Below, piece by piece: positions 1 to 8,017 of a stretch of DNA of 8,716 bases. The notes below the pieces were generated by a model. The model made no database searches and had not been told where the DNA came from. It was given only the letters and a program-made list of their open reading frames with translations. Numbering within the stretch: the first letter of the stretch is position 1; each line of letters starts with the position of its first letter. The stretch comes from Actinomycetes bacterium (GTDB lineage: Bacteria; Actinomycetota; Actinomycetes; Streptosporangiales; Streptosporangiaceae). The translations under genes and the position numbers were made by a program. Where the stretch lies: assembly GCA_023425615.1 (NCBI GenBank), contig JAFACJ010000763.1, forward strand, positions 1-8,716. The letters are read 5' to 3'.

Positions 1-2069
1 AGGAGGTCGTTCTCCAAGGGCGTGCCCGCCGCGTGGTCGAGGACGTGGCGCAGCACATAGGGCTCGGCGGCGCCCCAGACCCTCGCGCCGGACGGGCCGA
101 GCGAGTCCAGGAGCGCCTCGGGCAGGCCGGCGGCCCCGTCCGCCTCGCGCAGGTATCCGATGAGCTCCTCGTGGAAGAGGCGGTAGAGGGTCATCCCCTC
201 GCCGTCGACGGATCTGCGCAGATAGAAGCCGCGGCTGTCCAGGGCGGCGCGGATCTCCGCCCTGCCGGGCGGCTCGGCCGAGGCGCCGAAGACCCGCGCC
301 GCCCTGGTGAGGACCGAGAGCGGCATGCCGTCCGCGCGGGCGTGCGCGAGCGCGGTCAGCGCCGCTCTCAGCCAGGGGTCACGGCCCGCCTCCAGATCGG
401 CGCGGAACGCCTCGACGGGTGAGGGCCGCACCCGCCGCCCGAACCGCAGCGCCTCCTGGATCCGCTCCGCCTCATCGAGCCCCTCGGGGTGGAAGGAGTC
501 GAGGAAGCGCCGGGTGTGGATGCCCGCCACCAGGAACTCGCCGTGCCCTCCGCCCGCGGACGCGAGGGCTGTCGACACCGCGGTCGCGAACACGCCGGTC
601 ACGGCGCCCGTCGTGTCCACGCCGGTCGATCTGATCAGCTGGGTGATGTAGGAGTGCAGATCGCGGCCGAGGACCTCCGGCTCGACGGCGTCGAGGTCGA
701 CCAGGTGGCCCCTGGAGCGCGCGAGGTCCAGCAGGCCCCTGGTCTCCGGTTCGGCACGGGTCGCCGCCAGCAGCCGCACCGCTCCCCGCCCGTCCGGCAG
801 CGTCGTCCGCGCCAGGTCTCCCAGCCACGAGGCGACGCCGGCGGGGTCCGCGGCCTCGTCCAGGGCGTCGGCCACCACGATCCGCACGCCCGTCCCCCGC
901 GCGAGCGCGTCGAGCAGGAGGTCGGGGCCTTCGGGGAGACCGAGTTGCCGGCCCAGCGACGCGGCGATCTCGGCGAGGCCGCGCCCGCGGCAGTTCACCA
1001 CGGCCGGACGCGGCAGCGTGGGCGGGGTCGCGGCCGCCACGCTCCACAGCGCGGCGGTACCGTCCCGCAGCCGGGGGTGTGCCGCGCACACCAGGACACC
1101 GAGCAGCGCCGACTTGCCGGCGCCTGGCCCGCCGGTCACGACGGCGAGCGGAGAGCCGCCTCCGACGAGCCATGACGTCAGGAAGCCCAGCTGCTTCTCC
1201 CTGCCGGTGAAGCAGCCCGCCAGCCGTCCCGGTTCGGCGAACCCCCCGGCCCCGGTCGCGCAGGCGATGAAGTGCCGGGCGTCCATGCCCTCGTCGAGTT
1301 CGTCGAGGAACGGCAGCGCGGTGAGATCGGCGGTTCCCGTCTCCGCGGGTCCGAGGGCGCGCGCCGGGTGGGGGAAGAAGGCAGCCGATCCCAGCAGATC
1401 GGTGAGGTCGGCGATGTCGATGAGGCTGCCCGTGACGACCTGCTTCCAATTGCCCTGGGCGAGCCGCAGTCTCTCGGTCTCCGCGCGGACGGCGCGCGCG
1501 ACGGCGGCGAGCGACAGGAAACGGTGCGCGGAGGACGCCACGGCGTGCTCCGACGCCGCGTCCCGCAGCACGTTGGCGAGAGCGACCGTGAAGTTGCCGT
1601 TGTAGGCGAGTTCGCCTTCGGTGCAGGCGGCGAGGACCCAGCCCCGCTGCCCGTCGCCGGCGTAGTCGCCGAGCCAGTCGAGCCGCGCGGCGGTTCCCGA
1701 CCTGCACATGTCCAGCAGGAACAGCACGGTGATGGGCTCACGCCGGGCGTAGACCCGTTGCAGCCAGGTGCCGACTTCGGCCTTCCTGGCGAGGTCGGTG
1801 CCGAGCGCGTAGAGGTGGCCCGAGTCCTGCTGATGCCCGTGCGCCAGGATGTGCACGAGAAGCGTCGTCCCCGGCCGCGCCGTCTCGATGGCGTCCTCGA
1901 CCGCCTTGTCGATCTCCGCGCCGGACATCCCGGGTTCGATCATGGTCGTTGTGGTGTAGCCGAAATGCGTCTTCAGGACCCGGGCCAAGACGGATACCGC
2001 TCGAGGTGCGAACGCCAGATCACCGAGCTCCTCCGAATAACCGGAGACGCCGATCATTATCGCGTGCAT
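1..2069 (-). CDS. Caspase-like (C14) protease fused to a STAND-type P-loop NTPase, 3' end beyond the window
   Basis: At least 689 codons are open from 2069 to the left edge, so the C-terminus is missing. The N-terminal ~220 residues form a caspase-like domain: a beta-strand with IMIGVSGY near the start, the catalytic His in ILAHGH (His77), and the catalytic Cys in FLLDMCRSG (Cys122). Both dyad residues are intact. After a linker comes a P-loop NTPase with Walker A GGPGAGKS (313-320) and Walker B VRIVVADALDE (Asp401, Asp404, Glu405). It continues with helical sequence typical of STAND ATPases; sensor repeats probably lie in the missing part. The family joins an ATP-driven switch to a cysteine protease that cuts after acidic or basic residues. 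The start is uncertain. ATG 2069 is used here; TTG 2078 has a better-spaced GAGGTGG; ATG 2129 lies 3 nt after the upstream stop but adds codons atypical for this genome. It is probably co-transcribed with the TPR gene before it. The protease and NTPase calls are secure; the cellular role is inferred. Confidence 0.9.
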   Translation of the reverse strand, partial: MHAIMIGVSGYSEELGDLAFAPRAVSVLARVLKTHFGYTTTTMIEPGMSGAEIDKAVEDAIETARPGTTLLVHILAHGHQQDSGHLYALGTDLARKAEVGTWLQRVYARREPITVLFLLDMCRSGTAARLDWLGDYAGDGQRGWVLAACTEGELAYNGNFTVALANVLRDAASEHAVASSAHRFLSLAAVARAVRAETERLRLAQGNWKQVVTGSLIDIADLTDLLGSAAFFPHPARALGPAETGTADLTALPFLDELDEGMDARHFIACATGAGGFAEPGRLAGCFTGREKQLGFLTSWLVGGGSPLAVVTGGPGAGKSALLGVLVCAAHPRLRDGTAALWSVAAATPPTLPRPAVVNCRGRGLAEIAASLGRQLGLPEGPDLLLDALARGTGVRIVVADALDEAADPAGVASWLGDLARTTLPDGRGAVRLLAATRAEPETRGLLDLARSRGHLVDLDAVEPEVLGRDLHSYITQLIRSTGVDTTGAVTGVFATAVSTALASAGGGHGEFLVAGIHTRRFLDSFHPEGLDEAERIQEALRFGRRVRPSPVEAFRADLEAGRDPWLRAALTALAHARADGMPLSVLTRAARVFGASAEPPGRAEIRAALDSRGFYLRRSVDGEGMTLYRLFHEELIGYLREADGAAGLPEALLDSLGPSGARVWGAAEPYVLRHVLDHAAGTPLENDL

Positions 2070-2083
2070 GTCGGGCAATATTG

Positions 2084-2090
2084 CCACCTC
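2084..2090 (-). promoter_or_regulatory. Ribosome binding site GAGGTGG bearing on the caspase-gene start
   Basis: GAGGTGG on the minus strand is followed by CAATA and TTG (2078), an ideal 5-nt spacing. It is 14 nt from ATG 2069. The in-frame TTG would add Met-Pro-Asp before the current first residue. This fits related caspase-NTPase proteins, which often begin with a short Leu-Pro-Asp-like stretch (family knowledge from memory). It therefore favours 2078 or 2069 over the ATG at 2129. Confidence 0.4.
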
Positions 2091-2132
2091 ACGACAAAAA
2101 TGGAGGAACGGCGATAATAGCCCGCTCATTGT

Positions 2133-2948
2133 TCAGTCGGCGTCCCCTCGCGCCATCTGATCGAGCAGTCTCCTCGCCTGCGCCGCGTGCGCCGGCGGAA
2201 GAGGGGGGTCACCCGCCAGGGCGCGCCCGAGACTCTGGCGCGCGGCGTCGACGGCACCCCTTCTGAGCTGGACGCGGGCGATGCGCAGATGGGTGCGCGG
2301 AAGGTCGGGGGCGAGCCGGAGCGCCGCCTCCCTCTCGCGGTCCGACTCCTCCTCGCGGCACAGCGCGTCCAGTGCCAGCGCCCGCGCCGAGCGGGTGTCG
2401 GGCCCGTCGGGGGCGCTCTCCAGATCGGCGAGCGCGGCAGGGGCCCGGCCCAGGTCGGCCAGGAGCTGCCCGCGCGCGCCGCGGGCGACGTCCTGCTCCG
2501 AGCGGCTCTCCAGTGCCTCGCCCAGCAAGGTGAGCGCGTCGGCGAAGAAGCCCTGGTACCAGTGGGCGTAGGCAAGGCCGATGAGCGAGACGGGGTCACC
2601 GGGGCAGACGGTAAGGGCCCGCCGGTGCACCGCGGCGGCGGCGTCGAAGTCGCCCGAGGTGAAGTGGATCTCGGCCAGCGCGCAGTGGACGGGCAGTGCC
2701 GATCTGCGGTCGCCCAGCGCCCCGAACAGCGCCAGCGCCGAGCGCAGTTCCGCGACCGCCGCGTTCAGATCGCCGCGTCTCCGGCCGGCGTATCCCCGGC
2801 GCGCCGCGGCGGCGGCCCTGTCCCACTCGGAGTCATCGTCACCGTCGCGCGGTGGGTGCTCCACGTCGGGGACGGGCTTGTACCAGGGCGCGTAAGGCGG
2901 CCTGATGAGAGCGGGGCTCTCCTCCAGCCGGGCAGCCGTAGTAGCCAA
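2133..2948 (-). CDS. Tetratricopeptide repeat protein
   Basis: The product is 271 residues. The first ~50 are Pro-rich and probably disordered (RPPYAPWYKPVPDVEHPP). The rest is Ala/Leu/Arg-rich helical hairpins with TPR signatures, for example GYAGRRRGDLNAAVAELRSA, EIHFTSGDFDAAAAVHRRAL, YAHWYQGFFADALTLLGEAL and RVQLRRGAVDAARQSLGRAL, giving about five to six repeats. No enzymatic motif, signal peptide or membrane segment is visible, so it is probably a cytoplasmic scaffold or adaptor. The start is taken as TTG 2948 because AGGAG lies 9 nt upstream (2958-2962). The frame stays open to 3254, but that extension crosses AT-rich, poorly coding DNA that must hold the divergent promoters. Its stop is 3 nt from an in-frame ATG of the caspase frame and 63 nt from the preferred caspase start, so the two genes are very likely one operon. 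A role as partner or regulator of the caspase-NTPase is inferred from position. Confidence 0.75.
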   Translation of the reverse strand: MATTAARLEESPALIRPPYAPWYKPVPDVEHPPRDGDDDSEWDRAAAAARRGYAGRRRGDLNAAVAELRSALALFGALGDRRSALPVHCALAEIHFTSGDFDAAAAVHRRALTVCPGDPVSLIGLAYAHWYQGFFADALTLLGEALESRSEQDVARGARGQLLADLGRAPAALADLESAPDGPDTRSARALALDALCREEESDREREAALRLAPDLPRTHLRIARVQLRRGAVDAARQSLGRALAGDPPLPPAHAAQARRLLDQMARGDAD

Positions 2949-2957
2949 GGCGATCGT

Positions 2958-2962
2958 CTCCT
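2958..2962 (-). promoter_or_regulatory. Ribosome binding site AGGAG for the TPR gene's TTG start
   Basis: AGGAG on the minus strand followed by a 9-nt spacer (ACGATCGCC) and TTG. It is the only good Shine-Dalgarno match in this frame before the repeat region and it decides the short start at 2948. Confidence 0.5.
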
Positions 2963-3128
2963 GCGTTCGGCTTCGGTCGCGACGATTGACCTCCCGGTCC
3001 TGACCCTGACTTTTTGTCTCTGGTGTGAGGTATCGTCTTCGATGGTGCCTGAAAACTAATACGCGGTCCATGGCCGCGCCGGAAGTTTTACACAACCGTG
3101 TTGGTAGATGCGAAAACCTCCCCGCTCG

Positions 3129-3158
3129 TTGGTGGAAATGGCCTATTCCGGCCATAAT
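3129..3158 (+). promoter_or_regulatory. Candidate sigma70-like promoter for fxsT
   Basis: TTGGTG (3129-3134) and CATAAT (3153-3158) are separated by 18 nt. The -10 matches TATAAT at five of six positions and the -35 matches TTGACA at three. Transcription would start near 3166, leaving a leader of about 80 nt before ATG 3248. The spacer carries an inverted repeat, annotated separately. This is a pattern match only. Confidence 0.4.
3138..3155. repeat. Inverted repeat ATGGCC-N6-GGCCAT, possible operator
   Basis: Perfect 6-bp arms (3138-3143 and 3150-3155) flank TATTCC. The repeat lies between the candidate -35 and -10 boxes of fxsT and overlaps the -10. That is a classic position for a repressor site. 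The binding protein is unknown and no regulator gene is seen in the window. Confidence 0.35.
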
Positions 3159-3247
3159 CGTGTTATTACCCCGGCACTCTATGCGGTACGACCTCAAGCG
3201 CACCTCTGGACTCCTCCCCTCCACCACATACCGACGATGGACGCGCG

Positions 3248-5827
3248 ATGACACGAGATCACAGAGCCGTGACCTTCATTCCGATCCGGGGCAACGAGAT
3301 CCCCGCACGGAACCGGTACTTCACCGGGCGCGAGACCCTGCTCTCGACCCTCAGGAAACGTCTGACCAGCGGGAACGTGGGCGTGCTCAACCACCCCCCG
3401 CAGGCGTTCTTCGGACTCGGCGGCATCGGCAAGACCGCGATCGCCACCGAGTACACGCACCGGTACGGCTCGGAGTACCAGCTGATCTGGTGGATCCCCG
3501 CGGAGAACGCCGAGCTCATCAGCGACTCCTTCGTCCGGCTGGGCCGGCGGCTGGGACTGGAGCACCCCGAGCGCGACAAGATGATCTGGATGGTCCAGGA
3601 CCTGCTGTCGCACGGCCAGTACCAGAGCTGGCTGCTGGTCTTCGACAACGCCGAGGACCCCGCCACCGTCAAGCAGTTCCTGCCGGGCCAGGCGCCGCGG
3701 GGCGGCCATGTCATCATCACCTCCCGGCAGCGGCACTGGCGCGCGCACACCGGCGCCGAGGGCATCGACGTCACCGAGTTCGAGCCGCGGGAGACCATCG
3801 ACTTCCTGCGCGGCAGGGTGCCCGACCTCGGCCCCTCGGACGATCCGGAGACCGACGCCGAGCGCCTCGCCGAGGCCGCCGCGCTCGGCAAGGCGATGGG
3901 AAACCTCCCGCTCGCCGTCGAGCACGCCGCCGCCTACCTGACCGAGACCGGGGTCGGGGTCCAGGAGTTCCTCGCGGAGTTCGAGGACGACGCCCACCGC
4001 GTCATGAGCCGTCCCGTCGACATCGCCTACCAGTACCAGGCGATCGCGACGACCTGGAGCATGACCGCCAACCGGCTCTCCTCCGCCGCCCGGGAGATCT
4101 TCCGGCTCGCCGCCTACTTCTCCTCCGAGCCCATCGCCGAGGAGCTGTTCGTCAAGGGCGCGGAGGGGATCTCCCGCGACACCCTGCGCGAGGCGCTGAC
4201 CGACCCCGCCCGCACCCAGTCGGCGCTGCACGAGCTGAACCGGTTCTCCCTGATCGAGCTGCGCGGCAAGCGCAAGGAGATCCGCCTCCACCGCGTCGTG
4301 CAGGCCGTCATGCGCAGCCAGCTGAGGATCGACGACCCCGAGGCCGTCGCCCAGTACCGGGAGGCGGTGCACCGGCTCCTGGCCGAGGCCGACCCGGGCA
4401 AGCCCGACCTCGACACCAACATCCCCGCCTACGACCGGATCATCCAGCACCTCGGCCCCACCGGCGCGATCCACTCCGGTGCCCCGGAGCTGCGGCAGCT
4501 CATCATCAACCAGGTGCGCAGGCTGCACCTGTTCGGACGGCACCAGGAGAGCCTCCGGCTCGGCCAGGACGCGCTCAGGGTCTGGCGGGAGTCCCTGGGC
4601 GCCGACGACCCCGTGGTGCTCCGGCTGGCCACCGAGGTCGGCATGGCGCTGCGCCTCACCGGCCGCAACGACGAGGCGGCTGCCATGAACGAGCAGACCC
4701 TCTCCCTGGCGCAGAACGTGATGGACACGGCCGCCGACGAGACGCGGCGGGACGAGGCGCGGCGGGTCTGGCTGCTGTGCGCCAACAGCCACGGTGCCGA
4801 CCTGCGCTACCAGGGCCTGCTCCACGAGGCGCTGGAACTCGACCTGAAGCTGCTCCCCCAGTTCGTCGAGGTCTTCGGAGCCCGCCACGAGCGGACGCTG
4901 AACGTGCGCAACAACGTCGCCGTGGACTACCGGCGGCTCGGCGACTTCGCCAAGGCGCTCAAGTACGACGAGGAGACCCTGGCCGACCGGGAGGAACTGC
5001 TCGGCCCCGCCAATCCGCGCACGCTCGCCTCCAAGGAGGCGCTCTCCCGCGACCTGCGGGGCACGGGGCGGTACATCCAGTCCTGCGACATCGCCCGCGA
5101 GGTCGTCGCCGCGTTCGACGCCCACCTCCGCGGGGAGAGCCCCGACTCGCTCAACGCGCGTAAGAGCTTCGGCGTCGCGCTACGGAAGGCGGGTTTCCAC
5201 GACGACGCGCTGGAGGTGGCCGAGGCCGTCTACGCGAGCTACACCGACTACCTCGGGCCGGAGCACAGGTACACCCTCAGCGCCGCGGCCAACCTGATCG
5301 TCGACCTGCGCGTCGCGGGGGAGCTGGCCAGGGCAAGGGAGCTGGGCGGGAGGACCGTGGAGCTGTGCGCGGCCAGGGAGCGGCCTCCGGGGAACATCAC
5401 GTTCGCGGCGCAGGTCAACTACGCGGCCGTGCTCCGCCAGTTCGACCACCACGAGGAGGCACGCGAGCTGGACGAGAAGGCGTGGCGCGGGCTGCGCGAC
5501 CTGTACGGCGAGCGGCATCCGTTCGTCCTCATCACCGCCACGAACCTCGCGAGCGACCTGTTCGGGCTCGGTGAGCTCGCCGAGGCCCGCGCGCTGGACG
5601 AGGAGACCCTGGCCCTGGGCGTCGAGGTGCGGCCCGCCAACCATCCCAACACCCTGGCGACCGCGGTGAACCTCAGCGTCGACCTGCGTCACCTCGGTGA
5701 GACGGCGGCGGCTGACGAGCTTCTGGCCCGCACCCTGAACGACTACCGGCTGGCGTCCATCGACCACCTCGACGACGCCCGGGCGGCGCGGCGGAAGGCG
5801 CGGGTCACCCTGGACCTCGAAGCCTAG
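3248..5827 (+). CDS. fxsT: FxSxx-COOH system NB-ARC/tetratricopeptide repeat protein FxsT
   Basis: The product is 859 residues. After RNRYFTGRETLL, the typical lead-in of this family, comes a NB-ARC ATPase: Walker A GLGGIGKT (56-63), Walker B LLVFDN (129-134), sensor-like VIITSR (155-160), the GNLPLA motif (218-223) and a winged-helix region ending in an MHD-like LHRVVQ near residue 350. From about residue 430 to 820 there are 42-residue TPRs of the kinesin-light-chain type, with recurring NVAVDYRRLGDFAKAL- and NLSVDLRHLGETAAA-like units. No TIR or protease domain is fused. The family is a STAND switch thought to be cytoplasmic and linked to FxSxx-COOH peptide loci. Its molecular job is not established; sensing the peptide or its receptor is an inference. 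The ATG at 3248 has a weak upstream GATGGA; GTG 3269 is an in-frame alternative. It is divergent from the TPR/caspase operon and its 3' end overlaps fxsB. Confidence 0.92.
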   Translation: MTRDHRAVTFIPIRGNEIPARNRYFTGRETLLSTLRKRLTSGNVGVLNHPPQAFFGLGGIGKTAIATEYTHRYGSEYQLIWWIPAENAELISDSFVRLGRRLGLEHPERDKMIWMVQDLLSHGQYQSWLLVFDNAEDPATVKQFLPGQAPRGGHVIITSRQRHWRAHTGAEGIDVTEFEPRETIDFLRGRVPDLGPSDDPETDAERLAEAAALGKAMGNLPLAVEHAAAYLTETGVGVQEFLAEFEDDAHRVMSRPVDIAYQYQAIATTWSMTANRLSSAAREIFRLAAYFSSEPIAEELFVKGAEGISRDTLREALTDPARTQSALHELNRFSLIELRGKRKEIRLHRVVQAVMRSQLRIDDPEAVAQYREAVHRLLAEADPGKPDLDTNIPAYDRIIQHLGPTGAIHSGAPELRQLIINQVRRLHLFGRHQESLRLGQDALRVWRESLGADDPVVLRLATEVGMALRLTGRNDEAAAMNEQTLSLAQNVMDTAADETRRDEARRVWLLCANSHGADLRYQGLLHEALELDLKLLPQFVEVFGARHERTLNVRNNVAVDYRRLGDFAKALKYDEETLADREELLGPANPRTLASKEALSRDLRGTGRYIQSCDIAREVVAAFDAHLRGESPDSLNARKSFGVALRKAGFHDDALEVAEAVYASYTDYLGPEHRYTLSAAANLIVDLRVAGELARARELGGRTVELCAARERPPGNITFAAQVNYAAVLRQFDHHEEARELDEKAWRGLRDLYGERHPFVLITATNLASDLFGLGELAEARALDEETLALGVEVRPANHPNTLATAVNLSVDLRHLGETAAADELLARTLNDYRLASIDHLDDARAARRKARVTLDLEA

Positions 5828-6935
5828 GCAGATCCCGTGCCAGCCGGTCGCGGACCCCGGACACCAGGGTGAACAGGTCGGGGCAGTAGACCGACGGGTT
5901 GGCGAAGCCGTTGTCCGCGCGGTACCGGTGGGTGAAGAGGCCGCCCCCGCAGGTGCCGACGTGGCGGCAGGCGCGGCAGTCAGGGGCCAGGGCCGCGATC
6001 CCGCCCTGCCTGGCGACGGTCAGCGGATGGGCGAGCGCCGCATCGAGCGGGTCGTCCGCCACGTTCAGGCCCAGGTCGTCGGCTCCCTCGCCGACCGCGG
6101 ACAGGGAGTCGAGCTGCTTGATGGCACCGTCGACGCCGATGACGGCCACCGTGGACGGAAGGGTGCCGAGTCCCTCGAAACCACCGGGCCCGCCGAGCAG
6201 AAGCTGGATCATCTCGTCGAACAGGCGGATGGACGTCTCCTTCCGCGGCGCGTCGTACCAGCGCCCGAACACCGCGAGGAGCCAGTCGGCGTAAGGGGTT
6301 GACGCGTCGGGCGGCCGGAAGGGCGGCGGCGAGGTCCAGGTGCCGTGCGGCAGCAGGAAGTCGATGCGCGGCGGGGCGAAGGCGAGCAGCGCCTCGTAGC
6401 AGCCCACCGGATCGGCCGAGACGTCGATGGTGCTGAGGATCCCGGCGTAGTTCTCCGGGACGCGGCGCAGCCGCTCCAGCGCCGCGACCACCGCGGGGTG
6501 GCTGCTGCGCCCGTCCGCGAACCGGCGGTGCCGGGCCGTCACCGCGGCGTCCCCGTCCAGGCTCACCCCGACGCGGACGCCGAGGCCGGCCAGCCCCGCG
6601 AGCATCCGCTCGTCCAGCAGCACCCCGTTGGTCTGGACGCTGACGACGACGTCGGCGCGGATGGCCTCCCTGGCCCGGGTGACGAGGAAGGTGAGGAAGT
6701 CCAGGCCCGCCAGCAGCGGCTCCCCTCCGTGCAGGACCAGCCGCACTTCCGGCAGGCCGTGGGCGGAGGCGTGCTCGGCGATCCGCGACAGCGCCCGCTC
6801 GGCGACCTCCCGGGACATGCGCTGCGGCTGTGAGCGCCAGCTCTGGTCGGCCATCTCGTAGACGTAGCAGTAGTCGCACGCGAGGTTGCACCGGCTGTGG
6901 ACCTTCAAGACGAACTGTCGGAAGGGAACGCTCAT
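5805..6935 (-). CDS. fxsB: FxsB family cyclophane-forming radical SAM/SPASM peptide maturase
   Basis: The product is 376 residues. The start FVLKVHSRCNLACDYCYVYE carries the radical SAM motif CxxxCxxC (Cys16, Cys20, Cys23) for the SAM-bound 4Fe-4S cluster, and the wording around it is characteristic of FxsB. LVLHGGEPLL and VSLDG further on are the usual SAM-binding and barrel motifs. The C-terminus has SPASM-type cysteines (320, 323, 329, 351) for auxiliary clusters. Enzymes of this family join an aromatic ring carbon to the beta carbon of a residue two positions on, giving a three-residue cyclophane in the precursor. Some FxsB proteins carry an HExxH domain at the C-terminus; here that domain is a separate gene. 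The ATG overlaps the hydroxylase stop as ATGA (6932-6935) and has only a weak Shine-Dalgarno, so translation is probably coupled. The 3' end overlaps fxsT by 23 bp. Confidence 0.95.
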   Translation of the reverse strand: MSVPFRQFVLKVHSRCNLACDYCYVYEMADQSWRSQPQRMSREVAERALSRIAEHASAHGLPEVRLVLHGGEPLLAGLDFLTFLVTRAREAIRADVVVSVQTNGVLLDERMLAGLAGLGVRVGVSLDGDAAVTARHRRFADGRSSHPAVVAALERLRRVPENYAGILSTIDVSADPVGCYEALLAFAPPRIDFLLPHGTWTSPPPFRPPDASTPYADWLLAVFGRWYDAPRKETSIRLFDEMIQLLLGGPGGFEGLGTLPSTVAVIGVDGAIKQLDSLSAVGEGADDLGLNVADDPLDAALAHPLTVARQGGIAALAPDCRACRHVGTCGGGLFTHRYRADNGFANPSVYCPDLFTLVSGVRDRLARDLPRLRGPG

Positions 6936-8017
6936 GGCGGCGTCCAGCGGCGGCGGTGCTCCGCGCTCAGCTCGGCGGCCCGCGCGAGCGCCTCGTCCGG
7001 CACCTCGTCGGCCAGCGCCTCCTCCAGCCTCCGGCGCATGCGCGTCACGAAAGCGGTGCCTTCCGGGGTCAGCCGGCCCGAGTCCAGCAGTGTCGAGGTG
7101 GTCTCGAACGCCTCCGCCCTCCGCCGTGCGAACTCCACATGCCCGCTCAGATCAGGGACGGCGAACCGCTGGGTGCGCCAGAAGCCCGCCACGCCGAGAT
7201 AGGCGTAGGCGCCCTGGAGCAGTCCCGGCAGCGGTCGGGGATCGTCTCGCCACGGCGCGTAGTACCGTTCTCCGGCATCGGCGTCGACGAGCGGCAGCAG
7301 GTCGAGCAGAGCGCCCAGCTTCACATGCTGGAACTCATGGACGAGGGTCTCGGCGAGCGTCACCCCGTCCGCCGGCAGGGACATCGCGACCGCGCCGAAC
7401 GCCGCCGGTGACGTCACGCTGACCAGGTTGAGGCCGGGTACCGGAGCCAGCGGGACGAGGGTCCTGACCACCGCCGCCATGTCCGCCGCCTGGGCCCGGT
7501 GGCCTTCGGCCAGCACCCTCCAGGCGCGGGCGAGGCGGCGCCGCCACGCCCGCGCGTCCGGCCGCCGGTCGACCTCGTACCGGTAGCGGTGCAGGAAGGG
7601 CGTCTCATGGTCGAGCATCAGATCCAGGACGAGCCCGGCGTGCTCGGCACGGCAGCGGAGCCCCGTGCGAGGCGGCAGCGCCGCCAGGCGTACCAGGTGC
7701 TCCGGCCGGGCGCCCGGCCGGTTCTCCACGAGGTCGCGCAGGCAGTCCGCGGCCCAGGCGCCCACCTCGGGCCGGCCGAGCAGTTCGGTGACGGCCGCGG
7801 GATGCCTCTGCTGCTCCGCGGCGAGCGAACGGTAGCCGCGATGCGCGGCCGAGCCCTCTCCGGACAGTTCCACGATCGCGCGCATCAGCAGCACGTGCTT
7901 GCTGTACTCCGCCCCCGAGAGCGCGGCCATCGCGTCCGGGCCCCCCAGCCCGGCGGCGAGTTCCCCGAAGTGCCGCGGCGAGAGCAGATGCGTCCGTGCC
8001 GTGTTCGGGCCGGTCAC
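6932..8017 (-). CDS. HExxH motif-containing peptide beta-hydroxylase (aKG-HExxH type)
   Basis: The product is 361 residues from GTG 8017. The metal-binding motif is HEFQH (about residues 227-231) in ETLVHEFQHVKLGALLDLL. It is followed by the conserved-looking block YAPWRDDPRPLPGLLQGAYA. Proteins of this kind near FxsB look like zinc proteases. Members are now assigned as iron and 2-oxoglutarate-dependent enzymes that hydroxylate the beta carbon of a residue in the RiPP precursor. Which residue is targeted here is not evident. The N-terminal ~200 residues are mostly helical and without a recognised motif. No signal peptide is present, so it acts in the cytoplasm on the precursor. GTG 8017 overlaps the precursor stop as GTGA; an in-frame GTG at 8023 is the alternative. 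The stop overlaps the fxsB start by 4 bp. The family call is firm; the hydroxylase chemistry is by family. Confidence 0.87.
   Translation of the reverse strand: MTGPNTARTHLLSPRHFGELAAGLGGPDAMAALSGAEYSKHVLLMRAIVELSGEGSAAHRGYRSLAAEQQRHPAAVTELLGRPEVGAWAADCLRDLVENRPGARPEHLVRLAALPPRTGLRCRAEHAGLVLDLMLDHETPFLHRYRYEVDRRPDARAWRRRLARAWRVLAEGHRAQAADMAAVVRTLVPLAPVPGLNLVSVTSPAAFGAVAMSLPADGVTLAETLVHEFQHVKLGALLDLLPLVDADAGERYYAPWRDDPRPLPGLLQGAYAYLGVAGFWRTQRFAVPDLSGHVEFARRRAEAFETTSTLLDSGRLTPEGTAFVTRMRRRLEEALADEVPDEALARAAELSAEHRRRWTPP

Larger units (their letters stand above)
2949..3247. promoter_or_regulatory. Divergent intergenic region between the TPR gene and fxsT
   Basis: These ~300 bp are clearly AT-richer than the flanking genes (runs such as TTTTT, GAAAAC and TTTTACAC). 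Open frames crossing it read as low-complexity basic peptides with rare codons and are rejected. It must hold the promoters of both the minus-strand TPR/caspase operon and the plus-strand fxsT gene. A fair plus-strand promoter is annotated separately. No convincing minus-strand -35/-10 pair was found by eye. Confidence 0.5.

Noticed and set aside
472..1707. A 411-codon minus-strand frame within the caspase-NTPase gene
   Set aside because: Arg-rich shadow in another frame. The true frame carries the His/Cys dyad and both Walker motifs without a stop.
1272..2117. A 281-codon plus-strand frame opposite the caspase gene
   Set aside because: Antisense shadow with no recognisable domain.
2187..3059. 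A 290-codon plus-strand frame opposite the TPR gene
   Set aside because: No motif; the minus strand encodes clear TPR helices over the same bases.
2949..3254. N-terminal extension of the TPR protein to an ATG at 3254
   Set aside because: The extra ~100 codons cross AT-rich spacer DNA, use rare codons and overlap the fxsT start. TTG 2948 has a good RBS.
3194..5125. A 643-codon minus-strand frame opposite fxsT
   Set aside because: Antisense shadow in high-GC DNA. FxsT on the plus strand has full NB-ARC and TPR motifs.
3025..5163. A 712-codon plus-strand frame overlapping fxsT
   Set aside because: Arg/Pro/Gly-rich translation without any motif, a shadow of fxsT in another frame. It includes the non-coding spacer at its start.
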